In this document: one piece after another, positions 52,370-62,974 of the stretch | Position numbering within the stretch: position 1 is the first letter of the stretch | Layout of the letters: every line of letters starts with the position of its first letter | Assembly (NCBI GenBank): GCA_040505895.1 | Contig: JBEVXU010000020.1 | Location: forward strand, 124,001-188,000 | Length of the DNA: 64,000 nt | Direction of reading: 5' to 3' | From: Vondammii sp040505895 | Lineage (GTDB): Bacteria > Pseudomonadota > Gammaproteobacteria > Chromatiales > Chromatiaceae | Notes under the pieces: generated by a model | What the model was told of the DNA's origin: nothing | The model's input: only the letters and a program-made list of their open reading frames with translations | Database searches by the model: none | Translations under genes and position numbers: made by a program

Positions 52370-54541
52370 ATGAACAACAAACTACTTGACCTTAAACAGG
52401 GGGAGAGGATGTTTAGAGGTGCGTCGTTCGTCCCTCATCTGTCGGCTGTCTTCGCTTCGGTGCTGCTGCTTGTAATGATGACGGGTGCTGTTCCGGCCTA
52501 TGCTGCGGGGGCTACCCTGCAGGAGATTAGTTACTCCGCGCTGCCTGGAGGCAGTGTGCGGATTACCTTGACGGCAGATCAGCCGATCGAGGCTCCACGG
52601 ACGTTTACCACTGATAACCCGGCGCGTATCGCCATGGACTTCTTTGGTCTGACTAATGGCCTGGCCCGTAAAAGTCAATCCATCGGCATTGGCATGGCGC
52701 GAAGCGTCACCGCCATTGAGGCCGGTGGGCGTACCCGTGTAGTGGTCAATTTGGTTGCGTCTGCCGGGCACGCTGTTGCAGTGGACGGAAATAAGGTGCT
52801 GGTCACTATTGAAGGTGGTCAGGGTGGTGTTGCCCAGTCAGCGTCATCAACAATGACATCACCTGCATCCTCTTCAGTAGTTTCTACTACTAGTGGCCGT
52901 TCAGTTACCAGCGTTGACTTCAGGCGTGGTGAGCAAGGTGAAGGCCGGGTGATGATGGAGCTTAGCGATGCTTCCGCCATCGTCGATATGCGCGAGGAGG
53001 GTGGCAGGATCGTCCTCGACATTATGGATGTATCAGTGCCTGAGCAGTTGATCCGCAAGTTTGATGTAGCTGATTTCGCTACGCCGGTGAAGATGTTTGA
53101 GGTTCTGCCTCGGGATGGAAATGTCCAGGTGGTGATTGAAACCTCCGGTGAGTACGAGCATCTGGCCTACCAGGCGAATAACTTTTTCACTGTCGAGTTC
53201 AGAGGGCTGACCAAGGCTGAGAAAGAGGAGATACAGCGTCGTAAGAAGACGTTTACCGGTGAACGCCTCTCCTTGAATTTCCAGGATATCGAAGTTCGTG
53301 CGGTACTACAGCTACTAGCCGACTTTACCGGACTTAATCTGGTGACTTCGGATACTGTGGGTGGAAATATCACCCTACGGTTGAAGAATGTGCCCTGGGA
53401 CCAAGCACTGGATATTATTTTGAAGACCCGTGGTCTCTCCATGCGGAAGAGCGGTAATGTTATTTTGGTGGCGCCGACTGAAGAGATAGCGGCAAGAGAG
53501 AAACTGGAGTTGGAATCACAGCTACAGATCGAAGAGCTGGCCCCCCTGCATTCCGAGTTTATTCAGCTTAACTACGCCAAGGCGAAGGATATTCAGGCCC
53601 TGCTGAAGGCAAAGGATAATCAAATGCTCACCCCGGATCGCGGCAATGTGACGGTGGATGAGCGCACCAACACCCTGTTGGTGAGGGATACGATCGCCAA
53701 GCTTGAGGATATTCGACGTCTCATCGCAAAGTTGGATGTTGCCGTCCGCCAGGTTCTGATTGAATCACGCGTAGTGGTGGCAAACGATAACTTCAGCAGG
53801 GATATCGGTGTCCGGTTTGGTGCAAATATAGAGGATAGTAACGTTATTGGTGGCAACTTCCTTCTCGCCGGCGGTGGTCGCCCCGGCCATCTTGGTGGTA
53901 CATTTGATACGATTGAGAATCCAGCCGGTTCAGATCAAGAGGCGCTGTTGGTCAATCTTCCTACCACCTTGGGAGGTAGCCGCGGCGGTGCAGCCAACTT
54001 TGTGATCGGCAAACTGGGCTCTTATCTTCTGCAGCTTGAGCTGAGCGCAATGCAGCAAGAGGGCACGGGTGAGGTCATCTCCAGTCCACGGGTGATCACC
54101 TCCGATCAACACACTGCGATTATCAAAACAGGTACCGAGATTCCTTACCAGGAGGCGTCATCCAGTGGTGCCACCACCGTAGCCTTCAAGGAAGCGGTGC
54201 TGAAACTTGAGGTAACCCCTCACATCACGCCGGATGATCGGGTGATCATGGATCTCTCCATCAACAAGGATGATCCGGATTTCTCCCGTGCCGTCCTCGG
54301 TGTGCCGCCGGTCGACACCAAAGAGATCGAAACATCGGTCTTGGTGGATAATGGCGAAACGGTGGTACTTGGTGGCGTTTTTGAAAGAACGGAGACGTCC
54401 AGTAGGGAGCGCATCCCATTCTTTGGTGATCTCCCTTATGTCGGCTTCATGTTCAAGCAGGAGTTGCGTACGGATAATAATCAGGAGCTGCTGATCTTCA
54501 TCACCCCGAAGATTCTAAAGGAGAGTCTCGGCGTTCGTTAA
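52370..54541 (+). CDS. pilQ: Type IV pilus secretin PilQ
   Basis: Outer-membrane pore of the pilus, 723 residues from the ATG at 52370. AMIN domains in the first part (TLQEISYSALPGGSVRITL), secretin/TonB short domain LSLNFQDIEVRAVLQLLADF near 304-323, NolW domain (FIQLNYAKAKDIQALL), and the secretin core with SPRVITSDQHTAIIKTGTEI, ending LLIFITPKILKESLGVR. The ATG at 52409 has a stronger site (GGGGGAGAGG) and leaves a normal signal peptide, MFRGASFVPHLSAVFASVLL; it may be the true start. Confidence 0.95.
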   Translation: MNNKLLDLKQGERMFRGASFVPHLSAVFASVLLLVMMTGAVPAYAAGATLQEISYSALPGGSVRITLTADQPIEAPRTFTTDNPARIAMDFFGLTNGLARKSQSIGIGMARSVTAIEAGGRTRVVVNLVASAGHAVAVDGNKVLVTIEGGQGGVAQSASSTMTSPASSSVVSTTSGRSVTSVDFRRGEQGEGRVMMELSDASAIVDMREEGGRIVLDIMDVSVPEQLIRKFDVADFATPVKMFEVLPRDGNVQVVIETSGEYEHLAYQANNFFTVEFRGLTKAEKEEIQRRKKTFTGERLSLNFQDIEVRAVLQLLADFTGLNLVTSDTVGGNITLRLKNVPWDQALDIILKTRGLSMRKSGNVILVAPTEEIAAREKLELESQLQIEELAPLHSEFIQLNYAKAKDIQALLKAKDNQMLTPDRGNVTVDERTNTLLVRDTIAKLEDIRRLIAKLDVAVRQVLIESRVVVANDNFSRDIGVRFGANIEDSNVIGGNFLLAGGGRPGHLGGTFDTIENPAGSDQEALLVNLPTTLGGSRGGAANFVIGKLGSYLLQLELSAMQQEGTGEVISSPRVITSDQHTAIIKTGTEIPYQEASSSGATTVAFKEAVLKLEVTPHITPDDRVIMDLSINKDDPDFSRAVLGVPPVDTKEIETSVLVDNGETVVLGGVFERTETSSRERIPFFGDLPYVGFMFKQELRTDNNQELLIFITPKILKESLGVR

Positions 54542-54568
54542 CCACCTATCCAAACAAGGCTGTAACGG

Positions 54569-54596
54569 GAGGGGCTTGTCTGATGGCAAGCCCCTC
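54569..54596 (+). terminator. Hairpin after pilQ
   Basis: GAGGGGCTTG-TCTGATGG-CAAGCCCCTC has a 10-bp perfect stem, 27 bp after the pilQ stop. The tail TTGCTTGC is a poor T-run, so it may be a partial terminator or a stability element. Confidence 0.6.
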
Positions 54597-54751
54597 TTGC
54601 TTGCAAGGGATAAATCTGGCATATCTGTATGGTCCTGAAAAGAGTGGTTAATAGAGTTCAGACTAGAGTAAGGCTTCAATATGAATGAAAATCATGCTTC
54701 ACTACTTGCCCGCCGGGGGGGCGAGGGTTGTTATGGGCACTTCCCGGGAAA

Positions 54752-55270
54752 ATGAGTAAGTTAAAGAACATCTTTCTGGTCGGCCCCATGGGGGCGGGCA
54801 AGACAACCATAGGGCGTCAGGTGGCCGGCCTCCTGGGATTGGAGTTTAGTGACAGTGATCATGAGATCCAGCATAGAACCGGTGTAGATATTCCGACGAT
54901 TTTTGATTTTGAGGGGGAGGATGGTTTTCGTAAACGCGAAAAAGCGGTAATCGATGATCTTACCCAGCAGGATGGTTATGTGTTGGCAACAGGCGGCGGA
55001 GCAGTTCTGGACCCGGATAATCGCCGTAATCTCAGTAGTAGAGGGTTTGTGGTCTATCTTTACTGCAGTCCTGAGCAGCAGTATGAGCGCACCCTGCGTG
55101 ACCGCAACCGACCGTTATTGCAGACTGACGATCCGTTGCTGCAATTACAAAATTTGCTGGAGTTGAGAGATCCGCTCTATCGCCAGACGGCCGATATAGT
55201 AGTGACCACAGAGAAGCGTGGAGCATCGGCTGTTGCGAGGGAAATTATCAGCCAATTTGAGTCCAAATAA
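54752..55270 (+). CDS. aroK: Shikimate kinase
   Basis: Phosphorylates shikimate in the aromatic amino acid pathway. 172 residues from the ATG at 54752. P-loop GPMGAGKTTIGR near 10-21, substrate-binding FSDSDHEIQHR near 31-41, GDGFRKREK-like EDGFRKREKAVI near 55-66, and ATGGGAVLD near 77-85. Conserved aroK-aroB-SPOR order downstream of pilQ. The frame extends to 54728, but homology begins at MSKLKNIFLVGP. Confidence 0.96.
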   Translation: MSKLKNIFLVGPMGAGKTTIGRQVAGLLGLEFSDSDHEIQHRTGVDIPTIFDFEGEDGFRKREKAVIDDLTQQDGYVLATGGGAVLDPDNRRNLSSRGFVVYLYCSPEQQYERTLRDRNRPLLQTDDPLLQLQNLLELRDPLYRQTADIVVTTEKRGASAVAREIISQFESK

Positions 55271-55336
55271 TGGAGTCTCTTTTCCCAATGAGCGGCACTG
55301 GAAGCTGTCTCATGTATTGAACAATCGGTAGTATTT

Positions 55337-56437
55337 ATGAAGCCAGAGATGAGAACACTGCAGGTCGAATTAGGAGTACGTTCATATCCTATCTACATAG
55401 GCAGAGGTCTGGTTGATGACCCGGCGATTTACGGGCGCCACATAAGCGGCCGCCAAGTGATGGTGGTGACCAATGAGACGGTGGCGCCACTCTATCTTGA
55501 CAGAGTGCTGGGTGCGCTTGCCTCATTTGATGTCGATACGGTAGTGCTTCCCGACGGTGAAAAGTTCAAGACCCTTGAGGTGTGGCAGACAATATTCGAT
55601 GCCATGCTGAAGCGCCGCTTTAATCGTCAGTGCACGGTCGTGGCGCTTGGCGGCGGTGTGATTGGTGATATGGCAGGTTTCGCCGCTGCCTGTTATCAGC
55701 GCGGTGTACCCTTCATTCAAGTGCCGACAACGCTGCTTTCTCAGGTTGACTCATCGGTAGGCGGCAAGACCGGTGTTAACCATCCTCTCGGAAAAAATAT
55801 GGTAGGGGCCTTCTACCAGCCAAAATGTGTCATTGCCGATACGGCAACGCTTGATACCCTGGATGATAGGCAGCTCTCTGCAGGGGTGGCAGAGGTTATC
55901 AAGTACGGACTGATCAACGACATCGATTTTTTCTCTTGGCTGGAACAGCAGATGGAGCAGCTGCTTGCCCGCGACCCTGAGGTATTGGCTCATGTGATTG
56001 AACGGTCATGTCGGGATAAGGCAGAGGTGGTTGCCGCAGATGAGCTTGAGGTCGGCAGACGGGCCACGCTCAATCTGGGGCATACTTTTGGCCACGCCAT
56101 AGAAACGGGCATGGGATATGGAATCTGGCTTCATGGTGAGGCGGTTGCGGCCGGTATGTGCATGGCGGCAGACCTTTCCCGGCGTCTCGGCTGGTTGCCA
56201 GAGGCGGATGTAGAGAGGGTGGTCGCGCTGACGCGAAGGGCTAACCTGCCGGTGGCCCCACCCTCAGATCTCAGTACAGAGTATTTTCTTGAGTTGATGT
56301 CGGTGGATAAAAAAGTGGTGACCGGAAAGATTCGCCTGGTGCTTATGTCGCGCCTGGGGAGTGCAGTGGTTACCGAAGATTTTGCAGCCGAGAAACTTAA
56401 AGAGACACTGGATGAATTTGGAAGAGCCAATGCCTGA
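55337..56437 (+). CDS. aroB: 3-dehydroquinate synthase
   Basis: Second shikimate-pathway step, NAD- and metal-dependent. 366 residues. LPDGEKFKTLEVW near 73-85, VVALGGGVIGDMAGFAAACY near 101-120, the VPTTLLSQVDSSVGGKTGVN block near 131-150, zinc ligand region LNLGHTFGHAIE near 246-257. The alternative ATG is four codons later (55349). Overlaps by 8 bases the start of the next gene. Confidence 0.97.
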   Translation: MKPEMRTLQVELGVRSYPIYIGRGLVDDPAIYGRHISGRQVMVVTNETVAPLYLDRVLGALASFDVDTVVLPDGEKFKTLEVWQTIFDAMLKRRFNRQCTVVALGGGVIGDMAGFAAACYQRGVPFIQVPTTLLSQVDSSVGGKTGVNHPLGKNMVGAFYQPKCVIADTATLDTLDDRQLSAGVAEVIKYGLINDIDFFSWLEQQMEQLLARDPEVLAHVIERSCRDKAEVVAADELEVGRRATLNLGHTFGHAIETGMGYGIWLHGEAVAAGMCMAADLSRRLGWLPEADVERVVALTRRANLPVAPPSDLSTEYFLELMSVDKKVVTGKIRLVLMSRLGSAVVTEDFAAEKLKETLDEFGRANA

Positions 56438-58085
56438 TATAGAGGTGACATCGGGTAGCGTGGCCGATACTGCCTCTCAGGAGCAGCAGTTCTTTTCCAC
56501 GCCTGAGATTATGCAGCGACTAGATCTGCTGCGACACCTTACCGATAACAGTGAACGTATAGTGGTTCTCAAGGGTGGACCCGGCTCGGGAAAAACCACC
56601 CTTTTCCAGCGTTATCAGCAGGCCGCCCGAGATGAGTGGGTGCTCTGCCCGGTGATCTCAAATCCAATGCTTCACCCGGAGCAGCTATTCTCACTGCTAG
56701 GCCATTGCTTTGGTGTTGCGGGAGATGGTGATGAGAGCGTGGATCTGCTGTTGGAGCGGTTCGAAAATTTGCAGGAGGAGGGTAGGGCCCCGGTCATTGT
56801 AGTTGATGACGCTCACCTGCTGCCTCTCTCAACTATTATTGCGCTTCTGCGCTTGTTTGAGCGGCGGCTGGGAGAGCGTGCACTTGTACGTATTGTCCTC
56901 TTTGCGCTTCCGCAGATTGATGATTTGCTGCAAACGCCTCAAATACAGGCAATGAATCTGCAGATGCTGCAGATGCTTGAGTTGCCGGTCTTTTCCACAG
57001 AGCAAACCAGAGCCTTCATCGCTTTCATCAGCGGTGCGGGTTTGAAGGCCGGCAGCGCGTTTGATGAGGCCGAGGTGGAGCGGATCGCCAAGGTCAGCGG
57101 TGGTGTTGCAGGCACTATAGAGGAGCAGGTGATGGCTGCCCTGCGGGTGAGTGCTGCTGCCGAGAGGGGCGACGACACCGGGCAGTCAACTTCACTGCGT
57201 CTTTCGACTCCGGCGTTGCTGGCCGGGGCGGTTGTGGGTGTGCTGGTTATTCTTGTGCTGCTTTTCCAGGATGGGATCAATAGGCTGTTTGAGGGCGATA
57301 ATAAGCCACAGCAGGCGATGCCTGAGATTGAGCTGAAACTTCCTGAGCCTGCAAACGAGCCGCCAAAGGCAACACTTACGGATACCTTGCCGGTAGTGAC
57401 GGCGCCTGTTGAGGTTGAACCGCCTCCAGAGGCCGAGCCGGTAATGGTTGAGCTTGCAGAGGTTGTAGCTGCTCCAGTTAATACTCAGAAGATCGCTCAG
57501 GAACCGCTGCCTGAGAAAGAGGGGACAGCAGTGGAAGGTATCGTGAACCCACCTGCGGCTACTGTGGATGATGCAGGTGTTCGCGATGATCAAGGTAGGG
57601 GGCAAGAGGGTGTAGTAGAGCCTCGGGTAGAAATTACACTCGCGCCTCAGCCGATGCCGGTTGTAACACCCCTGGCGGAGGTGCAAGCTGCACCTGACAA
57701 TACACCGGTGGATCGCAAGGAGACCAAGTCGCAATCAGTGGTTGTAGCAAAGGAGGAGCCGCAGCAGAAACCACCGCCACCCACGGCTGAACGACGTGAA
57801 GCCTGGCTGCAGGTACAGAATCCCGGTTCCTATACTTTGCAATTGATTGGAGTTCAGAGTGAGCAGGCCGCCTATGCTTTTACAGCGCGGCTCAAGATTG
57901 AGCAGGTGAGTGCAATTTTCAAAACTGAGCGGGAAGGAAAGCCCTGGTTCTCGGTGGTTCATGGTGTGTATGCGGATAGGGATGCGGCGGTTGCCGCTCG
58001 GGGGGGGCTCCCCGCAGGAGTGCGGAGTGGTGCTGTCTGGCCTAGGAGTTTTGCCTCTATTCAGCAGGCAATCGTTAATAACTAA
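56430..58085 (+). CDS. AAA ATPase with membrane helix and SPOR domain (DamX-like position)
   Basis: Protein of 551 residues. N-terminal AAA/ExeA-type ATPase (about 20-235): Walker A LKGGPGSGKTTLF near 48-60, Walker B VIVVDDAHLLP. One membrane helix at about 250-272 (LLAGAVVGVLVILVLLF); a proline/glutamate-rich periplasmic linker of about 180 residues; a C-terminal SPOR domain (SYTLQLIGVQSEQAAYAFTA) that usually binds denuded septal glycan. The gene order after aroB matches damX; E. coli DamX lacks the ATPase. The ATG at 56430 follows GGAAGAG and lies inside aroB; longer frames begin at 56412 or 56361. Confidence 0.9.
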   Translation: MPDIEVTSGSVADTASQEQQFFSTPEIMQRLDLLRHLTDNSERIVVLKGGPGSGKTTLFQRYQQAARDEWVLCPVISNPMLHPEQLFSLLGHCFGVAGDGDESVDLLLERFENLQEEGRAPVIVVDDAHLLPLSTIIALLRLFERRLGERALVRIVLFALPQIDDLLQTPQIQAMNLQMLQMLELPVFSTEQTRAFIAFISGAGLKAGSAFDEAEVERIAKVSGGVAGTIEEQVMAALRVSAAAERGDDTGQSTSLRLSTPALLAGAVVGVLVILVLLFQDGINRLFEGDNKPQQAMPEIELKLPEPANEPPKATLTDTLPVVTAPVEVEPPPEAEPVMVELAEVVAAPVNTQKIAQEPLPEKEGTAVEGIVNPPAATVDDAGVRDDQGRGQEGVVEPRVEITLAPQPMPVVTPLAEVQAAPDNTPVDRKETKSQSVVVAKEEPQQKPPPPTAERREAWLQVQNPGSYTLQLIGVQSEQAAYAFTARLKIEQVSAIFKTEREGKPWFSVVHGVYADRDAAVAARGGLPAGVRSGAVWPRSFASIQQAIVNN

Positions 58086-58325
58086 CATATTGATATTTAA
58101 GGAATTATATATTCCATGGTGGAATTACGGGCTTAAATAACTGGCCTGTGCAACAATTCTCCATTACCCTACAGAGTTCTTTTTGGCCGAATTCCCATAA
58201 TCATGGGGAATCTCGGCTGTTCTGGTGCGGCGTGTGGTGAACCCTCGCGACTGCTTCCGACTAAATTTACTATGGGTGGGGAGAGCTACAGTGGTCTCTT
58301 TTGCCCCGAAGAAGTGAGGTTAACG

Positions 58326-61300
58326 ATGAGCCAAGGGGCTTTGCCAGCGAAACAGGGGTTATATGACCCCCGTAATGAACACGACGCCTGTGGTGTCGGT
58401 TTTGTCGCCAATATAAAGGGGCGGAAAAGCCATAAGATTGTCGCACAGGGGCTGGAGATTCTTGAACGCCTGACCCATCGTGGTGCCGTCGGCTCTGACC
58501 CGCGTGCGGGCGACGGCGCCGGTATACTGATTCAGATCCCCGATGCTTTTTTTCGTGACGTAGTCGATTTCGATCTACCCGAAGCGGGTGCGTATGCTGT
58601 TGGTCTACTGTTCCTGCCTCAGGGTAAGTCCGCCCGCAGTGAGGCGGAGAGGATCATCTCCCGTCTTGTGGAAGCAGAAGGACAGGTGATTGCCGGTTGG
58701 CGTGATGTGCCTGTGGACAACAAGGGCCTGGGCCACAGCGTCAAGCCGACGGAGCCGGTGGTTCGCCAGATATTTATCACCAAAGGTGAAAATTGTGGCG
58801 ATCAGGATGCATTTGAACGCAAGCTGTTTGTTATCCGTAAACAGATTGAGAATGTCATTCGTGATACCTCCCTGAAAGGAGGGGATGAGTTCTACTTCAC
58901 TTCACTCTCATCTCGTACCATTACCTATAAGGGTATGCTTTTGTCCGATCAGGTGGGTGAGTATTTCCCTGACCTGCTGGATGAGCGCATGAGCTCCGCG
59001 ATGGCGCTTGTACATCAGCGCTTCTCCACCAACACCTTTCCTACCTGGGATCTGGCACACCCCTTTCGTATGATCGCCCACAATGGCGAGATCAACACCA
59101 TGCGCGGCAACGTCAACTGGATGGCGGCCCGCAGGAACTCTATGGCCTCAGAAATCCTTGGCGATGACCTGGAGAAAGTGTGGCCGCTGATTCCCGAGGG
59201 GCAGTCAGACTCCGCCTGCTTCGATAATGCCCTCGAACTGCTGGTGCAGGGTGGCTACTCTCTGGCTCATGCCATGATGATGCTGATTCCTGAGGCTTGG
59301 TCCGGTAATCCCCTGATGGATGACAATCGCCGCGCCTTCTACGAGTACCACGCTGCTCTGATGGAGCCTTGGGATGGCCCCGCCGCCGTCGCCTTTACCG
59401 ACGGTCGCCAGATCGGCGCCACCCTCGACCGCAACGGTCTGCGCCCTGCGCGCTACCTGATCACCGAGGATGATCTGGTGGTGATGGCATCGGAGATGGG
59501 TGTGCTGGATATCCCGGAAGAGAAAATCGTCAAGAAGTGGCGGCTGCAGCCGGGCAAGATGTTCCTCATCGATATGGATGAGGGGCGTATCATCGACGAT
59601 GCTGAGCTGAAAGAGCAGCTCTCCACCAGTCACCCCTACCAGGATTGGCTGGAAAAGACCCAGATCCATCTCGACCAACTGCCGGAGGTTGTCGGTGCCA
59701 TGTCGCCGGATGCGGCGACCTTGCTCAATTTTCAGCAGACCTTTGGTTACTCCCAGGAGGATATCAAGTTTCTGCTTACACCGATGGTGATGACCGGCCA
59801 GGAGGCGACGGGCTCCATGGGCACAGATAGCCCACCCGCGGTGCTCTCCAACCGCTCTAAGCATCTTTCAAACTATTTTAAGCAGAATTTTGCCCAGGTA
59901 ACCAATCCGCCGATCGACCCGATTAGGGAAGAGGTGGTGATGTCTCTGGTCACCCTTATCGGTCCACGTCCCAACCTTCTGGGCATGGGGCGGAATGACC
60001 TGGCCATGCGCCTCGAGGTGGCCCAGCCGATCTTGACCAACTCAGACCTGGAGCGTATCCGCAATATTGAGGACACCACCAACGGCGCCTTCCGTACAAA
60101 GACACTCGATATCTGTTTTGCGGCGGATAAGGGTGCGGCAGACCTCAAACCGGCACTGGGAGCCCTCTGCCAGGCGGCTGAGAAAGCGGTGTTGAAAGGG
60201 TACAATATTCTCACCCTCTCTGATCGTTGGGTCGATGCCGACCGTGTTGCCATCCCGGCGTTGCTGGCTACATCGGCGGTGCACCATCACCTGATTCGCA
60301 AGGGTCTGCGTACCGAATCAGGCCTGGTCGTTGAGACAGGTGCAGCGCTTGAAGTACACCATTTTGCCACTCTCGCCGGTTTCGGTGCCGAGGCGATCAA
60401 TCCCTATGTCGCGTTTGATACCATCCAGTCGATGTTGCCGAACCTGCCGGAGAGACTGACCTTCGACGAGGCTCAGAAACGTTACATCAAAGCGGTAGGA
60501 AAAGGGCTCAACAAGGTGATGTCCAAGATGGGGATCTCCACTTACCAGTCCTATTGTGGCGCGCAAATTTTTGATGCCGTGGGTCTATCTACAACCTTTG
60601 TGGATGCCTACTTCACCGGTACCGCCACCACCATCGAGGGCATTGGTATCGATGAGGTCTCGGAAGAGACGGTACGCTGGCACCACAACGCCTATGGCAA
60701 CAATCCGCTCTACAGAAAGCACCTTGATGTGGGTGGTGATTACGCCTATCGCGTACGTGGTGAGGACCATATCTGGACTCCGGACACCATTGCCAAGCTG
60801 CAACATGCCTCTCGCGCCAATGACTGGAAGAGCTACGACGAGTTCGCCAAGGCGATTAATGAACAGGAGGAACGGCTGGTCACTTTGCGTGGCTTATTCG
60901 ATTTCAACTGGGCTGATGAGCAAGTACCTCTGGAAGAGGTTGAGCCCGCTGCTGAGATCGTAAAGCGTTTCGCCACCGGCGCCATGTCTTTTGGCTCCAT
61001 CTCCTATGAGGCCCACTCCACCATGGCGGTTGCCATGAACCGAATCGGCGGTAAGTCGAACACCGGTGAGGGTGGTGAGGAGCCCGAGCGCTTCAATCCG
61101 CTGCCTGACGGTGCGAGCAATCCAGAGCGCTCCGCCATCAAGCAGGTGGCTTCCGGCCGTTTTGGCGTCACCGTTGAGTATCTGGTTAACGCCGACGATA
61201 TTCAGATCAAGATGGCTCAGGGTGCCAAGCCCGGTGAAGGTGGGCAACTGCCCGGCCATAAAGTGAATGCTCAGATTGCGCGGGTGCGTCACTCTACTCC

Positions 61301-62972
61301 GGGTGTCGGCCTGATCTCGCCACCACCCCATCACGACATCTACTCAATTGAGGATCTGGCACAGCTGATCCACGACCTGAAGAACGTCAACCCGAGAGCG
61401 CGGATTTCGGTGAAGCTGGTCTCTGAAGTTGGTGTAGGCACGGTAGCTGCCGGTGTATCAAAAGCCCATGCCGATCACGTTACTATCTCCGGCTACGATG
61501 GCGGCACCGGCGCTTCGCCGATGACCTCAATCAAGCATGCCGGCTCTCCTTGGGAGATCGGTCTGGCTGAGACTCACCAGACACTGGTGATGAACAAGCT
61601 GCGTGGTCGTATTGCCGTACAGGTGGATGGTGGTCTGCGCACCGGTCGCGATGTGGTGATAGGGGCCCTGCTGGGTGCTGACGAATTTGGTTTTGCCACA
61701 GCACCATTGATCGTCAGCGGTTGCATCATGATGCGTAAGTGTCACCTCAACACCTGCCCGGTGGGTGTGGCCACTCAGGACCCCGAGTTGCGCAAGCGCT
61801 TCACCGGCAAGCCGGAGCATCTGATCAACTATCTCTTCTTCGTCGCTGAAGAGGTACGCCAGCTGATGGCGAAACTTGGCTTCCGTACCATCAACGAGAT
61901 GGTTGGACAGAGCGAGCGACTCGATATGCGTAAGGCGGTGAACCACTGGAAGGCCAAGGGTCTCGACTTCAGCCGTGTACTGACCAAGCCGAAGGCTGCC
62001 AAGGGCGTCGCCACTCACCACAATGAGGCCCAGGATCACGGTTTGGACCAGGCCATCGATCTACATCTGATAGACCAGGCCGAGCCGGCCCTGGAGAGGG
62101 GCGAAGCGGTTAAGATTCCTATCGATATTCAGAACTGCAACCGTACCTTCGGCACCATGCTCTCCGGTCGCGTAGCGGAGAAATACGGTCTTGCCGGCTT
62201 GCCTGATGACACCATCTACATCAAGGTGAAAGGAACTGCGGGACAATCGTTCGGTGCCTGGACTGCCAAGGGTGTCACCCTTGAACTGGCAGGTGAGGGT
62301 AACGACTACGTCGGTAAGGGACTCTCTGGTGGGCGACTGGTGATCTATCCGCCCAGTGAGTCAGCTATCGACAGAGCGGAAGATAATATCATCGTCGGTA
62401 ATACCGTACTTTACGGTGCGATTACCGGTGAGGCCTATTTCCGTGGTGTGGCTGGTGAGCGCTTCTGTGTCCGTAACTCCGGGGCAACTGCTGTTGTTGA
62501 AGGCGTCGGCGATCACGGTTGTGAATATATGACGGGGGGTATCGTTGTCTGTCTTGGTACCACTGGGCGTAACTTTGCTGCCGGTATGTCCGGCGGTGTT
62601 GCCTATGTCCTCGATGAAGAGGGCACCTTTGAGCAGCACTGTAACCTCTCCATGGTCGATTTGGAGCCGATTCAAGAGGAGGACGATGCGCTGGAGGCCC
62701 TGGAGCACCAGGGGGGTGATCTGGAGACCAAGGGCCGGGTGGATGTGAGCCATGACATGACCCGTTTTGATGCTATCCGCCTCAAGCAGTTGATCGAGAA
62801 TCACCTGCACTACACCAGCAGTGATGTTGCCAAGCGGATACTCGATAACTGGAGCGAACATCTGGCGAAATTCGTTAAGGTGATGCCGGTGGATTACCGA
62901 CGCGCCTTGCAAGAGATGCAGGCACAGCAGGTCCAGACCAACACCGGCGAAGCAGTTAAGGGGAGCAACTAA
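58326..62972 (+). CDS. gltB: Glutamate synthase [NADPH] large subunit
   Basis: Converts 2-oxoglutarate and glutamine to two glutamates together with GltD. 1548 residues from the ATG at 58326 (preceded by GAGG). Cys22 in NEHDACGVGF becomes the N-terminal glutaminase nucleophile after removal of a short propeptide. The FMN/synthase domain contains GEGGEEPERFNPL; the 3Fe-4S cysteines appear in CIMMRKCHLNTCPVGVAT; the C-terminal beta-helix domain carries GGRLVIYPP and GGIVVCLG. The frame extends to 58203, but homology starts at 58326. The 240-bp upstream region has no clear promoter boxes. Confidence 0.97.
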   Translation: MSQGALPAKQGLYDPRNEHDACGVGFVANIKGRKSHKIVAQGLEILERLTHRGAVGSDPRAGDGAGILIQIPDAFFRDVVDFDLPEAGAYAVGLLFLPQGKSARSEAERIISRLVEAEGQVIAGWRDVPVDNKGLGHSVKPTEPVVRQIFITKGENCGDQDAFERKLFVIRKQIENVIRDTSLKGGDEFYFTSLSSRTITYKGMLLSDQVGEYFPDLLDERMSSAMALVHQRFSTNTFPTWDLAHPFRMIAHNGEINTMRGNVNWMAARRNSMASEILGDDLEKVWPLIPEGQSDSACFDNALELLVQGGYSLAHAMMMLIPEAWSGNPLMDDNRRAFYEYHAALMEPWDGPAAVAFTDGRQIGATLDRNGLRPARYLITEDDLVVMASEMGVLDIPEEKIVKKWRLQPGKMFLIDMDEGRIIDDAELKEQLSTSHPYQDWLEKTQIHLDQLPEVVGAMSPDAATLLNFQQTFGYSQEDIKFLLTPMVMTGQEATGSMGTDSPPAVLSNRSKHLSNYFKQNFAQVTNPPIDPIREEVVMSLVTLIGPRPNLLGMGRNDLAMRLEVAQPILTNSDLERIRNIEDTTNGAFRTKTLDICFAADKGAADLKPALGALCQAAEKAVLKGYNILTLSDRWVDADRVAIPALLATSAVHHHLIRKGLRTESGLVVETGAALEVHHFATLAGFGAEAINPYVAFDTIQSMLPNLPERLTFDEAQKRYIKAVGKGLNKVMSKMGISTYQSYCGAQIFDAVGLSTTFVDAYFTGTATTIEGIGIDEVSEETVRWHHNAYGNNPLYRKHLDVGGDYAYRVRGEDHIWTPDTIAKLQHASRANDWKSYDEFAKAINEQEERLVTLRGLFDFNWADEQVPLEEVEPAAEIVKRFATGAMSFGSISYEAHSTMAVAMNRIGGKSNTGEGGEEPERFNPLPDGASNPERSAIKQVASGRFGVTVEYLVNADDIQIKMAQGAKPGEGGQLPGHKVNAQIARVRHSTPGVGLISPPPHHDIYSIEDLAQLIHDLKNVNPRARISVKLVSEVGVGTVAAGVSKAHADHVTISGYDGGTGASPMTSIKHAGSPWEIGLAETHQTLVMNKLRGRIAVQVDGGLRTGRDVVIGALLGADEFGFATAPLIVSGCIMMRKCHLNTCPVGVATQDPELRKRFTGKPEHLINYLFFVAEEVRQLMAKLGFRTINEMVGQSERLDMRKAVNHWKAKGLDFSRVLTKPKAAKGVATHHNEAQDHGLDQAIDLHLIDQAEPALERGEAVKIPIDIQNCNRTFGTMLSGRVAEKYGLAGLPDDTIYIKVKGTAGQSFGAWTAKGVTLELAGEGNDYVGKGLSGGRLVIYPPSESAIDRAEDNIIVGNTVLYGAITGEAYFRGVAGERFCVRNSGATAVVEGVGDHGCEYMTGGIVVCLGTTGRNFAAGMSGGVAYVLDEEGTFEQHCNLSMVDLEPIQEEDDALEALEHQGGDLETKGRVDVSHDMTRFDAIRLKQLIENHLHYTSSDVAKRILDNWSEHLAKFVKVMPVDYRRALQEMQAQQVQTNTGEAVKGSN

Positions 62973-62974
62973 TC

